From assembly GCA_946999045.1 (NCBI GenBank), contig CAMQBR010000016.1, positions 1 to 34,463 on the forward strand: a DNA stretch of 34,463 bases, in the 5' to 3' direction. Under the pieces are notes generated by a model. It was not told the DNA's origin. It did no database searches and saw only the letters and a program-made list of their open reading frames with translations. Below are positions 1-6,982 of this stretch, one piece after another. The position numbers were made by a program, and so were the translations under genes. The DNA is from an uncultured Prevotella sp. Lineage in GTDB: Bacteria; Bacteroidota; Bacteroidia; Bacteroidales; Bacteroidaceae. How positions within the stretch are numbered: the stretch's first letter is position 1; every line of letters begins with the position of its first letter.

Positions 1-42
1 GAGAGGGAGAAATGGGGAGACGTGAAGAAAATTCATAATTCA

Positions 43-142
43 TAATTCATAATTCATACTTTAGGTTACAAGCCGCTTGTTATAATTCATAATTCACAGG
101 CAACACTAAACACTCATAGCCTAAAGTATGAATTATGAATTA
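43..142. repeat. Perfect 23-bp inverted repeat in AT-rich leader
   Basis: Positions 43-65 and 120-142 are exact reverse complements, each ending in CTTTAGG or beginning CCTAAAG, with a 54-nt spacer. The arms are built from the unit AATTCAT, and the inverse unit ATGAATT continues to about 190. Transcribed, it would form a strong cruciform or hairpin just before the lysozyme gene. It may be a mobile repeat or an untranslated-region element; its function is unknown. Confidence 0.8.
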
Positions 143-224
143 AAAATTATGAATTAAAATTATGGATTATGAATTCTTAATTATGAATTAACTTGCGAGC
201 TGGTCAACTTAAAAACTAAAAAAA

Positions 225-665
225 ATGAAATATAGAGCAAGTAACACACTAATAAGTAAGCTAAAAGAGTTTGAGGGACTTCGTTTGGTAGCGTACAAGC
301 CTACGAAAGCGGAGCGGTGGTATACCATTGGCTACGGACACAGCGCAGGAGATGTGAAGGCAGGAATGCACATTACGGAGGAAAAGGCGGAGGAACTGCT
401 GAAGCGAGACCTTTATTTTGTAGAAAAGTTTGTGAACGGAATACCCAAGGTAAGGACGCAGGGGCAGTTTGATGCGCTGGTGTCGTTCGCATACAATGTG
501 GGAATTGGAAAGCTCAAAAGCTCTACCCTGCTGAAGAAGATTATGCACGATGCGCCCAAGGCGGAGATACAGAAAGAGTTTCTGCGGTGGACGACCAGCG
601 GTGGTAAGAGGTTGGCAGGACTGGTGAAAAGAAGAAGCTGGGAAGCGGAAAGGTGGGCGGAATGA
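225..665 (+). CDS. Phage-type lysozyme (glycoside hydrolase family 24)
   Basis: A 146-residue protein of the T4-lysozyme/endolysin type, which hydrolyses the MurNAc-GlcNAc bond of peptidoglycan. The hallmark N-terminal block is present: EFEG with the presumed catalytic Glu17, then WYTIGYGH with Thr34. A central FDALVSFAYNVG block and a C-terminal GLVKRRSWEAE block are typical of GH24. At the usual second acidic or Cys position (nine residues after Glu17) there is Pro26, so the catalytic site is atypical. There is no signal peptide, so release to the wall would need a holin or another route; no holin is seen. The start follows an A-rich stretch without a clear ribosome-binding site. It sits in the integrated element with a spanin-like lipoprotein, which suggests a phage lysis function or a transfer-associated muramidase. 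Confidence 0.88.
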   Translation: MKYRASNTLISKLKEFEGLRLVAYKPTKAERWYTIGYGHSAGDVKAGMHITEEKAEELLKRDLYFVEKFVNGIPKVRTQGQFDALVSFAYNVGIGKLKSSTLLKKIMHDAPKAEIQKEFLRWTTSGGKRLAGLVKRRSWEAERWAE

Positions 666-696
666 AAATGCCCCGACACGGTTGAAGTATCGGGGC
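663..696 (-). terminator. Rho-independent terminator after the first DUF5053 gene
   Basis: The hairpin GCCCCGACA/TATCGGGGC (670-678 and 688-696, one mismatch) is followed on the minus strand by CATTTTCATT. It lies between convergent lysozyme and DUF5053 genes. A nearly identical hairpin follows the second DUF5053 gene at 1299-1324. Confidence 0.6.
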
Positions 697-756
697 GGCG
701 CGTCACAAGCCCAGTGGCGACTTTTGTTCAACGGTGGTAATATAAAAACCGTAGGC

Positions 757-1014
757 TTATTGTATGGTGTCAGCAGCCTTGCGGATGCGGTCGGCAAGGT
801 CGCAGAGCGCACCCTTGAGCTTGTACTTTTCCTCTTCCGTAAACTCGGTGGGTTTCTTGTTTCCGTCTATTCCGTCAAGTTTGTGGTAGAGCCATGAGTT
901 TGACTTGCCAAAATATGTCTTTGACAAATCCGCCCATGATATGGATAATAAAATATCTCTTAACTGCGCTTTCATTGTACCAGCCTTTTCTTTTGTCAAT
1001 ATCATTGTAGCCAT
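757..1014 (-). CDS. DUF5053-family small protein, copy 1
   Basis: An 85-residue protein that resembles the DUF5053 family of Bacteroidetes mobile elements. The conserved core is ISWADLSKTYFGKSNSWLYH near residues 24-43, which has the look of a helix-turn-helix (short helix, turn at FGKS, then a Trp/Tyr-rich second helix). The C-terminal half is charged and helical. The function is not established; a small DNA-binding or regulatory role is inference. A 48-aa gene lies directly upstream, with a perfect 10-bp hairpin in the gap. A homologue with the same arrangement lies at 1351-1602; from the chosen starts both proteins have exactly 38 residues up to YFGKS, which supports both starts. Confidence 0.8.
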   Translation of the reverse strand: MATMILTKEKAGTMKAQLRDILLSISWADLSKTYFGKSNSWLYHKLDGIDGNKKPTEFTEEEKYKLKGALCDLADRIRKAADTIQ

Positions 1015-1031
1015 AAGTGTTATGTTTTTTT

Positions 1032-1059
1032 AGTTCCAGCCTTTGTCTTGGCTGGAACT
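1032..1059 (-). promoter_or_regulatory. Perfect 10-bp hairpin in the leader of DUF5053 copy 1
   Basis: AGTTCCAGCC and GGCTGGAACT (1032-1041 and 1050-1059) flank an 8-nt loop. On the minus strand the hairpin follows the 48-aa gene and ends 17 nt before the DUF5053 start codon. It is followed by an A-run rather than a T-run, so it does not look like a terminator. It may adjust translation or stability of the second gene (inference). Confidence 0.6.
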
Positions 1060-1064
1060 TGTTA

Positions 1065-1211
1065 TCAATAATCTTCATCAAGCAATTCCATGTATAAGCG
1101 GTCAATATACCATCTTAATTCTGGTGAGCCGTTTGGATAACTCTTTTTGTGGTTTCTTACTGTTTCGATAAAATCGAACTCTGTTTCTGTAAGTGCTAAT
1201 TTTTTCTTCAT
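1065..1211 (-). CDS. Small helical protein (48 aa), first gene of module copy 1
   Basis: A 48-residue reading frame beginning MKKKLALTETEFDFIETVRN and ending MELLDEDY. It is not a family I can name. It contains RNHKKSYPNG, matching RNFRKAFPNG in a 43-aa frame at 1646-1777, and both begin LTE. This conservation between duplicated copies argues that it is a real gene. It starts 28 nt downstream of a consensus sigma-ABfr promoter and is followed by a hairpin and a DUF5053 gene, so the two are probably cotranscribed. Confidence 0.65.
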   Translation of the reverse strand: MKKKLALTETEFDFIETVRNHKKSYPNGSPELRWYIDRLYMELLDEDY

Positions 1212-1238
1212 TGTTATTACCTTTTTAATTGAACATTA

Positions 1239-1270
1239 CAAAGGTAATACTTTTATTCGTATTATTCAAA
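1239..1270 (-). promoter_or_regulatory. Sigma-ABfr-type promoter of module copy 1
   Basis: On the minus strand, TTTG (1267-1270) is separated by 20 nt from TACCTTTG (1239-1246), matching the Bacteroidetes consensus TTTG-N19-21-TAnnTTTG. It points into the 48-aa gene. Confidence 0.75.
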
Positions 1271-1290
1271 TATTTCAGCAATTATTTTTA

Positions 1291-1324
1291 TAAAAAATGC
1301 CCCGACACGGTTAAGTATCGGGGC
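1291..1324 (-). terminator. Rho-independent terminator after the second DUF5053 gene
   Basis: The hairpin GCCCCGACA/TATCGGGGC (1299-1307 and 1316-1324) is followed on the minus strand by CATTTTTTATA. It is a near-copy of the hairpin at 670-696, so it was duplicated with the module. Confidence 0.75.
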
Positions 1325-1350
1325 GGCGTCAAATTAAAAAAACGGCTGTG

Positions 1351-1602
1351 TTACAGCCTGTCGGCAGCATTGCTTACCCTTTCGGAGATGTCCTTGAGGG
1401 CAGAACGCAGCTTTTCCCTGTCTATATCGTTGAAATCATCTGCCACACCGTTATTGCGACCGCTGAATTTGTGGTACAGCCATGCCCTGCTTTTACCGAA
1501 ATAGTTTTTGGCAAGGTATGCCCAGTTAATCTCTTCGTAAACATCATCTAATACTTGGCGGATGTCTGTCTGCTGTTGCTTGATAGTTATTTCCATAATC
1601 AT
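1351..1602 (-). CDS. DUF5053-family small protein, copy 2
   Basis: An 83-residue homologue of the protein at 757-1014, with INWAYLAKNYFGKSRAWLYH as its conserved core and a helical, charged C-terminus. I chose the start at 1602 (MIMEIT) because it gives the same distance to YFGKS as in copy 1. An upstream in-frame ATG at 1653 would translate through a hairpin and overlap the preceding gene, so it is less likely. The function is unknown; the core suggests a small helix-turn-helix protein (inference). It is followed by its own terminator. Confidence 0.78.
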   Translation of the reverse strand: MIMEITIKQQQTDIRQVLDDVYEEINWAYLAKNYFGKSRAWLYHKFSGRNNGVADDFNDIDREKLRSALKDISERVSNAADRL

Positions 1603-1614
1603 TTGTTTTAAGCA

Positions 1615-1634
1615 CCCCTCCATGCTCGGAGGGG
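1615..1634 (-). promoter_or_regulatory. Hairpin just before DUF5053 copy 2
   Basis: CCCCTCC and GGAGGGG (1615-1621 and 1628-1634) form a perfect 7-bp stem with a 6-nt loop, ending 12 nt before the chosen start codon at 1602. It is in the same place as the 10-bp hairpin of module copy 1 but with a different sequence, which suggests that structure, not sequence, is kept. Confidence 0.55.
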
Positions 1635-1645
1635 CGGCTTGTTGC

Positions 1646-1777
1646 TTATTCATTTTCCATTAGTTGGTAAACCAACTCTAAAATTTCTCGTTCGAGCATC
1701 CTCGCTCCATTGGGAAAGGCCTTTCTAAAATTCCGTATAAGCCTGATTAGTTCTTTTTCATCTTCTGTTAATTCCAT
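1646..1777 (-). CDS. Small helical protein (43 aa), first gene of module copy 2
   Basis: A 43-residue frame beginning MELTEDEKELIRLIRNFRKA and ending YQLMENE. It is a diverged homologue of the 48-aa protein at 1065-1211: shared LTE start, RN-x-x-K-x-x-PNG block and an acidic C-terminal helix. It starts 27 nt downstream of a consensus promoter. Its function is unknown. Pairing with a DUF5053 gene in both copies suggests that the two products act together. Confidence 0.62.
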   Translation of the reverse strand: MELTEDEKELIRLIRNFRKAFPNGARMLEREILELVYQLMENE

Positions 1778-1804
1778 TGTTTATTGTTTTTTAATTTGAC
1801 AATG

Positions 1805-1836
1805 CAAATATAATAATCTTTTGGTGATTATGCAAA
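1805..1836 (-). promoter_or_regulatory. Sigma-ABfr-type promoter of module copy 2
   Basis: On the minus strand, TTTG (1833-1836) is followed after 20 nt by TATATTTG (1805-1812). The spacing is the same as in module copy 1. A direct repeat GTGATTAT flanks the upstream box and could be an operator. Confidence 0.72.
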
Positions 1837-1890
1837 TATTTTAGTGATTATTTTCCATAAATATTGCGTTTTTCTTTGTACCTTTATACC

Positions 1891-2319
1891 ATGAGAATGA
1901 AGACGTTATCTATATTATCAGTATTATCATTGCTGCTTTGCGTAATGGGCTGCAGAACGGTGAGGTATGTGCCTGTGCCAGAGTATCACACACTTTATAA
2001 AACGAGGGTGGACACGGTGCAAAGGTGGGACAGCGTGTACTTTCGTGATAGTGTGTACATGGCGACAAAGGGCGACACGGTGTATCTGACCAAGACACAT
2101 TGGCGTGAGCGGTTCAGAAACATTTATCATGTAAAGGCGGACACCGTGATGCAACGAGACAGCGTGAGAGTACCCTACCCTGTTGAAAAGCCGCTGACCA
2201 AGTGGCAGCGGTGGAAGATGGACTTGGGCGGCTGGGCCATGGGCATGGCGGCTGGGATGATTATAGTAGTTATTATCTTGGCGGTATTGAAAGTGGGCAA
2301 AGTAGGGGTTAAGAGGTGA
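1891..2319 (+). CDS. Lipoprotein with C-terminal membrane helix, possible unimolecular spanin
   Basis: A 142-residue protein with a lipoprotein signal peptide (MRMKTLSILSVLSLLLCVMG, lipidated Cys21). A charged, Tyr/Val-rich periplasmic section holds repeated DTV/DSV motifs (for example VDTVQRWDSVYFRDSVY). One hydrophobic helix lies near residues 113-134, before a basic tail. An outer-membrane lipid anchor at one end and an inner-membrane helix at the other is the architecture of a u-spanin such as T1 gp11, which fuses the two membranes during phage lysis. A phage-type lysozyme lies in the same element. The topology is seen; the function is inference. I chose the ATG at 1891 because a start at 1864 would put a polar stretch before the signal peptide; the ATG at 1897 is also possible. 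Confidence 0.72.
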   Translation: MRMKTLSILSVLSLLLCVMGCRTVRYVPVPEYHTLYKTRVDTVQRWDSVYFRDSVYMATKGDTVYLTKTHWRERFRNIYHVKADTVMQRDSVRVPYPVEKPLTKWQRWKMDLGGWAMGMAAGMIIVVIILAVLKVGKVGVKR

Positions 2320-3681
2320 TTATAGCTGTTTGATCACTTCTTCGAGGATTTTGTCGTCTATGTTACGATAACGAGCGAATGCTTGCGAGCCTTCTACATG
2401 ACCGCTCATCTTACCTATGATGTTTGGGTCGTGTACTTTTGCATACGCATTGCCGACAAATGTTCTCCGAGCGAGGTGGCTGCTGGCAATTTCGTTGATT
2501 GGCTTTAGTTCAGGTTCACCTGTTATTGAATTACGGACGGTTACCTTTCGTGTAATGCCAGCGATTGAGAATATTTCTTTAATGGCATCATTGTACATTT
2601 GTGCAGGTGTACACGGTAAAAGAAGATTGCCTTTTGTTTTGCCTTTATATTTTTCTATGTTTTTTTTTGCTTGTGGATGGAGAGGAACGTGCGCCAATAG
2701 TGTTTGCGCACCATCATCTTTTGTTTTATGTGGCGCATAAATGAGCATATTATCCACGATATTATCAGATGTAAGGCGCATTAAGTCGCTGATGCGACAG
2801 CCTACAAGACAGTGGAATATAAAAATATCACGCTGCCTTTGCAGATATGCAGATGTGAAGTTGTAGTTAGCGATGATATTACGTTCGTCTGATGTTATAT
2901 AGTAAGGTGTGCCATAATGAGCAGTACCTAATTTAATATCATTGAAAGGATTATTATTTATACGTCCTGTATTGTTGAGCCATAGAAAGAATGCCTTTAC
3001 TTTCTTCATAAGTCCGATGACGGTATTTTCTCCACGTGGTTTAACTTCATGATTACCTCTACAAAGACCATTTGGCGAAACATTTAAGATGTCTTTAAAA
3101 ATACTACGATTAGCGGTGATGAGGCTTGCTTCATTTCGTAGGTAGTTCATTAGCAGCTCAAGGTCGTTATTGGTAACTGTCTGTGGGTTGAATTGGTAAT
3201 TACTATTATATGTTTTTTGTTGATATAGTTCAAATCTTATTATATCACGGAAAACGACTTTTACTCCACGCAGGTAAGGTTTTGAAAAGTTCTTGTAAGT
3301 GATATATTCGTCAATGGCCTTTTGTAGAGGTTTCTCCCCTTTCTCTTGTGCTAATTTTTGTGTGCCATGATAAAATTCATATATTGTAGATTTGAGCCAA
3401 TGGCTATTTATGGAGCTTTTTGATGTTTTATTTACTTTTTTCAATATATATGCTGTAAGCGAGTGCATCTTTGCAAGCTGTTTTTCGTGATACTCAGTAT
3501 CGTTACCTATCTTACGCTGGTTGACGGAGATGCTGCCTCGCTTGAAATTGTCTTTCGTTACGAAGATTCCTGATTTACCTCTGGCGAAGTAGTCGTTTCC
3601 ATTTTTTAGAATTAATAAGACTTCTGATAATTTTGTTTCTTGTTGGACTTTCTTTGAAAGCCGCTGATAGATTGTTGCCAT
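2320..3681 (-). CDS. Tyrosine recombinase (integrase) of the element
   Basis: A 453-residue phage/ICE-type integrase that recombines the element with its chromosomal site. It has an N-terminal arm-binding-like region (about 1-85), a SAM-like core-binding region (about 115-245) and a C-terminal catalytic domain. The catalytic set is complete: Arg296 (GCRISDL), Lys319 (HKTK), His402 and Arg405 (SHLARRTF), His428 (GHVEG) and nucleophile Tyr438 (ARYRN). The length is usual for Bacteroidetes integrases. The gene starts 173 nt from the 3' end of tRNA-Arg, with three direct repeats in between, the standard layout for a tRNA-targeting integrase. Its stop codon meets that of the spanin-like gene tail to tail (2319/2320). 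Confidence 0.95.
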   Translation of the reverse strand: MATIYQRLSKKVQQETKLSEVLLILKNGNDYFARGKSGIFVTKDNFKRGSISVNQRKIGNDTEYHEKQLAKMHSLTAYILKKVNKTSKSSINSHWLKSTIYEFYHGTQKLAQEKGEKPLQKAIDEYITYKNFSKPYLRGVKVVFRDIIRFELYQQKTYNSNYQFNPQTVTNNDLELLMNYLRNEASLITANRSIFKDILNVSPNGLCRGNHEVKPRGENTVIGLMKKVKAFFLWLNNTGRINNNPFNDIKLGTAHYGTPYYITSDERNIIANYNFTSAYLQRQRDIFIFHCLVGCRISDLMRLTSDNIVDNMLIYAPHKTKDDGAQTLLAHVPLHPQAKKNIEKYKGKTKGNLLLPCTPAQMYNDAIKEIFSIAGITRKVTVRNSITGEPELKPINEIASSHLARRTFVGNAYAKVHDPNIIGKMSGHVEGSQAFARYRNIDDKILEEVIKQL

Positions 3682-3696
3682 AATTATATGATTAAA

Positions 3697-3742
3697 TTTT
3701 TGCTACTATAAGATTGATTTTTGCTACTACTTTTTGCTACTA
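3697..3742. repeat. Three direct repeats between integrase and tRNA, likely arm-type integrase sites
   Basis: TTTTTGCTACTA occurs exactly at 3697-3708, 3718-3729 and 3731-3742 (start-to-start distances 21 and 13 nt). They lie between the integrase start and the tRNA-Arg 3' end, where arm-type integrase or excisionase sites are expected. Confidence 0.7.
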
Positions 3743-3854
3743 TTTGATTTCATTTCGTTTCATCATGCTTCCTTCGGATGCGAAAGAAAGTGGCTAAACA
3801 TACTATATAATGGGGGAAATAGGCGAATATGTGGAAATGGGGAGGAAAAAGAAG

Positions 3855-3928
3855 TGACTCCGTTGGGATTCAAACCCAAGACCTCCAGAACCGGAATCTG
3901 GCGCTCTATTCAGCTAAGCTACGGAGCC
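3855..3928 (-). tRNA. tRNA-Arg(CCG), probable attachment site
   Basis: A 74-nt cloverleaf on the minus strand. The acceptor stem pairs GGCTCCG with CGGAGTC (one G-U). The anticodon stem CCAGA/TCTGG holds the loop TTCCGGT with anticodon CCG. The T arm is TTGGG-TTTGAAT-CCCAA. CCA is not encoded. Its 3' end faces the integrase, so the element's attachment core probably lies in the 3' half of this gene. The matching core at the other element end is outside the window. Confidence 0.95.
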
Positions 3929-4067
3929 ATATAATTGGATGCAAATGTATAGAAAAATATTGAATAACGCAAGAAAGCCTATCGTATTTGTAACTTTATA
4001 CTTGTATTTTTTTTGTTTTCAACATCAATCCAAAGTTCTAAGAATAACACGTTTTATGGTTATATAC

Positions 4068-4098
4068 TTGCAAATAATAGATTATTTAACTACCTTTG
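4068..4098 (+). promoter_or_regulatory. Promoter of the sulfatase-pepT-acetyltransferase genes
   Basis: TTG (4068-4070) and TACCTTTG (4091-4098) are 20 nt apart, matching the Bacteroidetes consensus. They lie 44 nt before the sulfatase start. Confidence 0.7.
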
Positions 4099-4142
4099 TA
4101 TGGAGATTTTACGCAGCCCCCCATAGCTAACAATAAGAAAAT

Positions 4143-5687
4143 ATGAAAAAACATAATGTCCAAGAAAACATACTACTTACTGGAGCAATGGCTTTTGTTG
4201 TTGTCCCTGCAATAGCTAAGCTACATACCGCAAAAAATAATCATCCTAATATTATATATATAATGTGTGACGACATGGGCTATGGTGATTTGGAATGTTA
4301 TGGACAGCCTTATATCCATACGCCTAACATTGATAGCATGGCTCAACATGGTATGCAGTTTATGCAAGCATATGCTGGTTCGCCAGTAAGTGCACCATCA
4401 AGAGCTTGTATGATGACAGGACAACACTCAGGACATACCGCAGTACGTGGAAATAAGGAGTATTGGCACAATGTTCCGATGGTGAAATATGGGGTGAATG
4501 AAGACTTCTCTGTTGTAGGACAGCAGCCATATGATCCTCGTCATATCATTCTTCCTGAGATTATGCAGCGCAATGGCTACCATACAGGTATGTTTGGTAA
4601 GTGGGCTGGTGGCTATGAAGGTTCGGTATCTACACCCGACAAACGAGGCATAGATGATTTTTATGGCTATATTTGTCAGTTCCAGGCACATTTGTATTAT
4701 CCTAACTTCTTAAATGAATATAGCAAAGAGCGTGGCGATACTGCCGTAAGACGAGTGATACTAAATGAGAATATTCGTTACCCGATGTATGGAAAAGAAT
4801 ATGCAAAGCGCACACAATATTCGGCAGATTTGATACATCAGCATGCTTTACAGTGGCTTAACAAGCAAGATAAAAAGCATCCTTTCTTTGGTATCTTTAC
4901 TTATACCTTGCCTCATGCCGAATTGTCGCAACCAGATGATTCAATCTTAACTTATTACAAGCGTAAGTTTTTTGTGGACAAAACGTGGGGCGGACAAGAG
5001 AGTAGCAGATATAATGCGGTAGAACATACCCATGCAGAATTTGCCGCAATGATTACACGATTGGACACATATGTAGGAGAGATACTAGCTACTCTTAAGA
5101 AAAAAGGATTGGATGACAACACACTGGTTATTTTTACCAGTGATAATGGCCCCCATGAGGAGGGTGGAGCTGACCCTACTTTCTTTGGTAGAGATGGTAA
5201 GTTGCGTGGGCTAAAACGCCAATGCTATGAAGGTGGAATTCGTATTCCGTTTATTGCTCAATGGAAAGGACATATTCCTCAAGGGGTAAAGACCTATGAA
5301 CAGGTAGCTTTTTACGATTTAATGCCTACATTTTGTGAACTCATTGGGATAAAAGATTACCAAAAGAAATATCGTAATAAACAGTTGAAGAACGATTATT
5401 TTGACGGCATATCGTTTCTGCCTACTTTGTTAGGAAAGGCTCAAAAGGTAAAACATCCTTATTTGTATTGGGAGTTTCATGAAACTAATCAGATAGGTGT
5501 TCGCATGGACAACTGGAAGTTAGTGGTAGTTAATGGTGTTCCAAGGCTTTATAACTTATCAACTGACCTACATGAGGACTATGATATATCTGCTATTCAT
5601 CCTGAGATCGTAGAGCAAATGGTGAAGATTATCAAAAAAGAACACGTAGAAAACAAACTCTTCCCAGTAAGCTTGCCTAAAATGTAA
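4143..5687 (+). CDS. Sulfatase (arylsulfatase family), Ser-type
   Basis: A 514-residue type I sulfatase that would remove sulfate esters, probably from host or dietary glycans. The N-terminus has a basic stretch and hydrophobic segment ending VVVPAIA, a likely signal peptide for periplasmic export. The metal site begins with CDDMGYGD (Asp43, Asp44). The active-site signature is SAPSRACMMTG, with Ser83 in place of the more common Cys, so formylglycine would have to be made by an anaerobic sulfatase-maturating enzyme that accepts Ser. Further family blocks are GKWAGG (Lys153), HAEL (His258), FTSDNGPHEEGG (Asp334, Asn335) and YEGGIRIPF. The substrate cannot be told. No maturase gene lies in the window. 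pepT follows 26 nt downstream, so the two are probably cotranscribed. Confidence 0.93.
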   Translation: MKKHNVQENILLTGAMAFVVVPAIAKLHTAKNNHPNIIYIMCDDMGYGDLECYGQPYIHTPNIDSMAQHGMQFMQAYAGSPVSAPSRACMMTGQHSGHTAVRGNKEYWHNVPMVKYGVNEDFSVVGQQPYDPRHIILPEIMQRNGYHTGMFGKWAGGYEGSVSTPDKRGIDDFYGYICQFQAHLYYPNFLNEYSKERGDTAVRRVILNENIRYPMYGKEYAKRTQYSADLIHQHALQWLNKQDKKHPFFGIFTYTLPHAELSQPDDSILTYYKRKFFVDKTWGGQESSRYNAVEHTHAEFAAMITRLDTYVGEILATLKKKGLDDNTLVIFTSDNGPHEEGGADPTFFGRDGKLRGLKRQCYEGGIRIPFIAQWKGHIPQGVKTYEQVAFYDLMPTFCELIGIKDYQKKYRNKQLKNDYFDGISFLPTLLGKAQKVKHPYLYWEFHETNQIGVRMDNWKLVVVNGVPRLYNLSTDLHEDYDISAIHPEIVEQMVKIIKKEHVENKLFPVSLPKM

Positions 5688-5713
5688 GATGAAAAGATAG
5701 AAAGGCTAAAGAT

Positions 5714-6937
5714 ATGAATATCGTTGAACGTTTTATCAATTATACTAAGTTTGATACGCAGTCGGATGAAGATTCTCAAACAGTTCCGAGCACAGCTAAG
5801 CAATTGGTGTTCGCTAAATATCTAAAAGAAGAACTGGAAAGCGAAGGATTATCTGACGTAGAAATGGATGATATGGGGTATATTTATGCCACATTAAAAG
5901 CAAATGTGAAGAAAGATATACCAACTATTGGCTTTATATCTCATTATGATACCAGTCCAGATGCCAGTGGTGCTAATGTTAAAGCACGCATTGTTCATCA
6001 ATACGATAGTAGTGATATTGTATTGTCAGAAGGAATAGTGTTATCACCCAATAAATTTCCAGAACTAAAAGCACATGTGGGTGAAGACTTAATTGTTACC
6101 GATGGACATACTTTATTGGGAGCTGATGATAAATCAGGAATAGCAGAGATAGTACAAGCCATGTGCTACTTGCGCAACCATGATGAGATAAAGCATGGTG
6201 ATATCCGTATTGCGTTTAATCCTGACGAGGAGATTGGTATGGGGGCACATCACTTCAATGTAGAGAAGTTTGGTTGCAATTGGGCTTATACCATGGACGG
6301 TGGCGATTTAGGTAACTTGGAATATGAAAACTTTAATGCCGCTGGAGTGAAGGTTTTTATCAAGGGAGTGAGCGTACATACGGGTTATGCAAAAGGTAAG
6401 ATGGTGAATGCTAACCGCTTGGCTTGCGAGTTTAATGCAATGATACCCAAAACAGAATTACCAGAAACAACAGAAGGTTACCAAGGGTTCTATCATTTGT
6501 TGAGCATGGAAACGAAAACAGAGGAGGCTAAAATGAGCTATATTATTCGCGACCATGACAAAGAGAAATTTGAGAAGCGTAAACATTTTATAAAAGAGTG
6601 TGCGCAAAAGATGAACGAGAAGTATGGTAGGGGTACAGTAGAAGTGATAATTTTGGACCAATATTACAACATGAAAGAGAAGATAGAACCCAAAATGCAC
6701 GTCATTGATATTGTTTTGCAAGCCATGCAAGAAACAGGTATTTCGCCTAAGGTAGAACCTATTAGAGGTGGAACAGATGGTGCACAACTTAGTTTTATGG
6801 GTTTACCCTGCCCTAACATTTTTGCTGGTGGCGTTAACTTTCATGGTCCCTACGAGTTTATCTCTATCCAAGTAATGAGAAAGGCAGTAGAGGTCATTGT
6901 AAAAATTTGTGAGATTAGTGCTAAGCTTAATGACTAA
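5714..6937 (+). CDS. pepT: Peptidase T (tripeptide aminopeptidase)
   Basis: A 407-residue M20-family dizinc aminopeptidase that removes the N-terminal residue of tripeptides in the cytoplasm. The start MNIVERFINYTKFDTQSDED is typical of PepT. Metal ligands are visible as His77 and Asp79 (SHYDTSPDASG), Asp138 (GADDKSG), the DEEIGMG glutamates near 172-173, and His377 in NFHGPYEF. The insertion dimerisation domain (about residues 210-320) is present and the length is standard. There is no signal peptide. It fits peptide use by an asaccharolytic or mixed fermenter. Confidence 0.95.
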   Translation: MNIVERFINYTKFDTQSDEDSQTVPSTAKQLVFAKYLKEELESEGLSDVEMDDMGYIYATLKANVKKDIPTIGFISHYDTSPDASGANVKARIVHQYDSSDIVLSEGIVLSPNKFPELKAHVGEDLIVTDGHTLLGADDKSGIAEIVQAMCYLRNHDEIKHGDIRIAFNPDEEIGMGAHHFNVEKFGCNWAYTMDGGDLGNLEYENFNAAGVKVFIKGVSVHTGYAKGKMVNANRLACEFNAMIPKTELPETTEGYQGFYHLLSMETKTEEAKMSYIIRDHDKEKFEKRKHFIKECAQKMNEKYGRGTVEVIILDQYYNMKEKIEPKMHVIDIVLQAMQETGISPKVEPIRGGTDGAQLSFMGLPCPNIFAGGVNFHGPYEFISIQVMRKAVEVIVKICEISAKLND

Positions 6938-6982
6938 AAAGTTCTTCTTGAAACAAATAAGTACATAAACACAAAGTACAAA

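Noticed and set aside
261..812. Long minus-strand open frame opposite the lysozyme
   Set aside because: It is a shadow of the lysozyme gene with no family resemblance and no promoter.
3697..3742. Short CRISPR array
   Set aside because: Repeats are only 12 bp, spacing is 21 and 13 nt, there are three copies and no cas genes; integrase sites explain them better.
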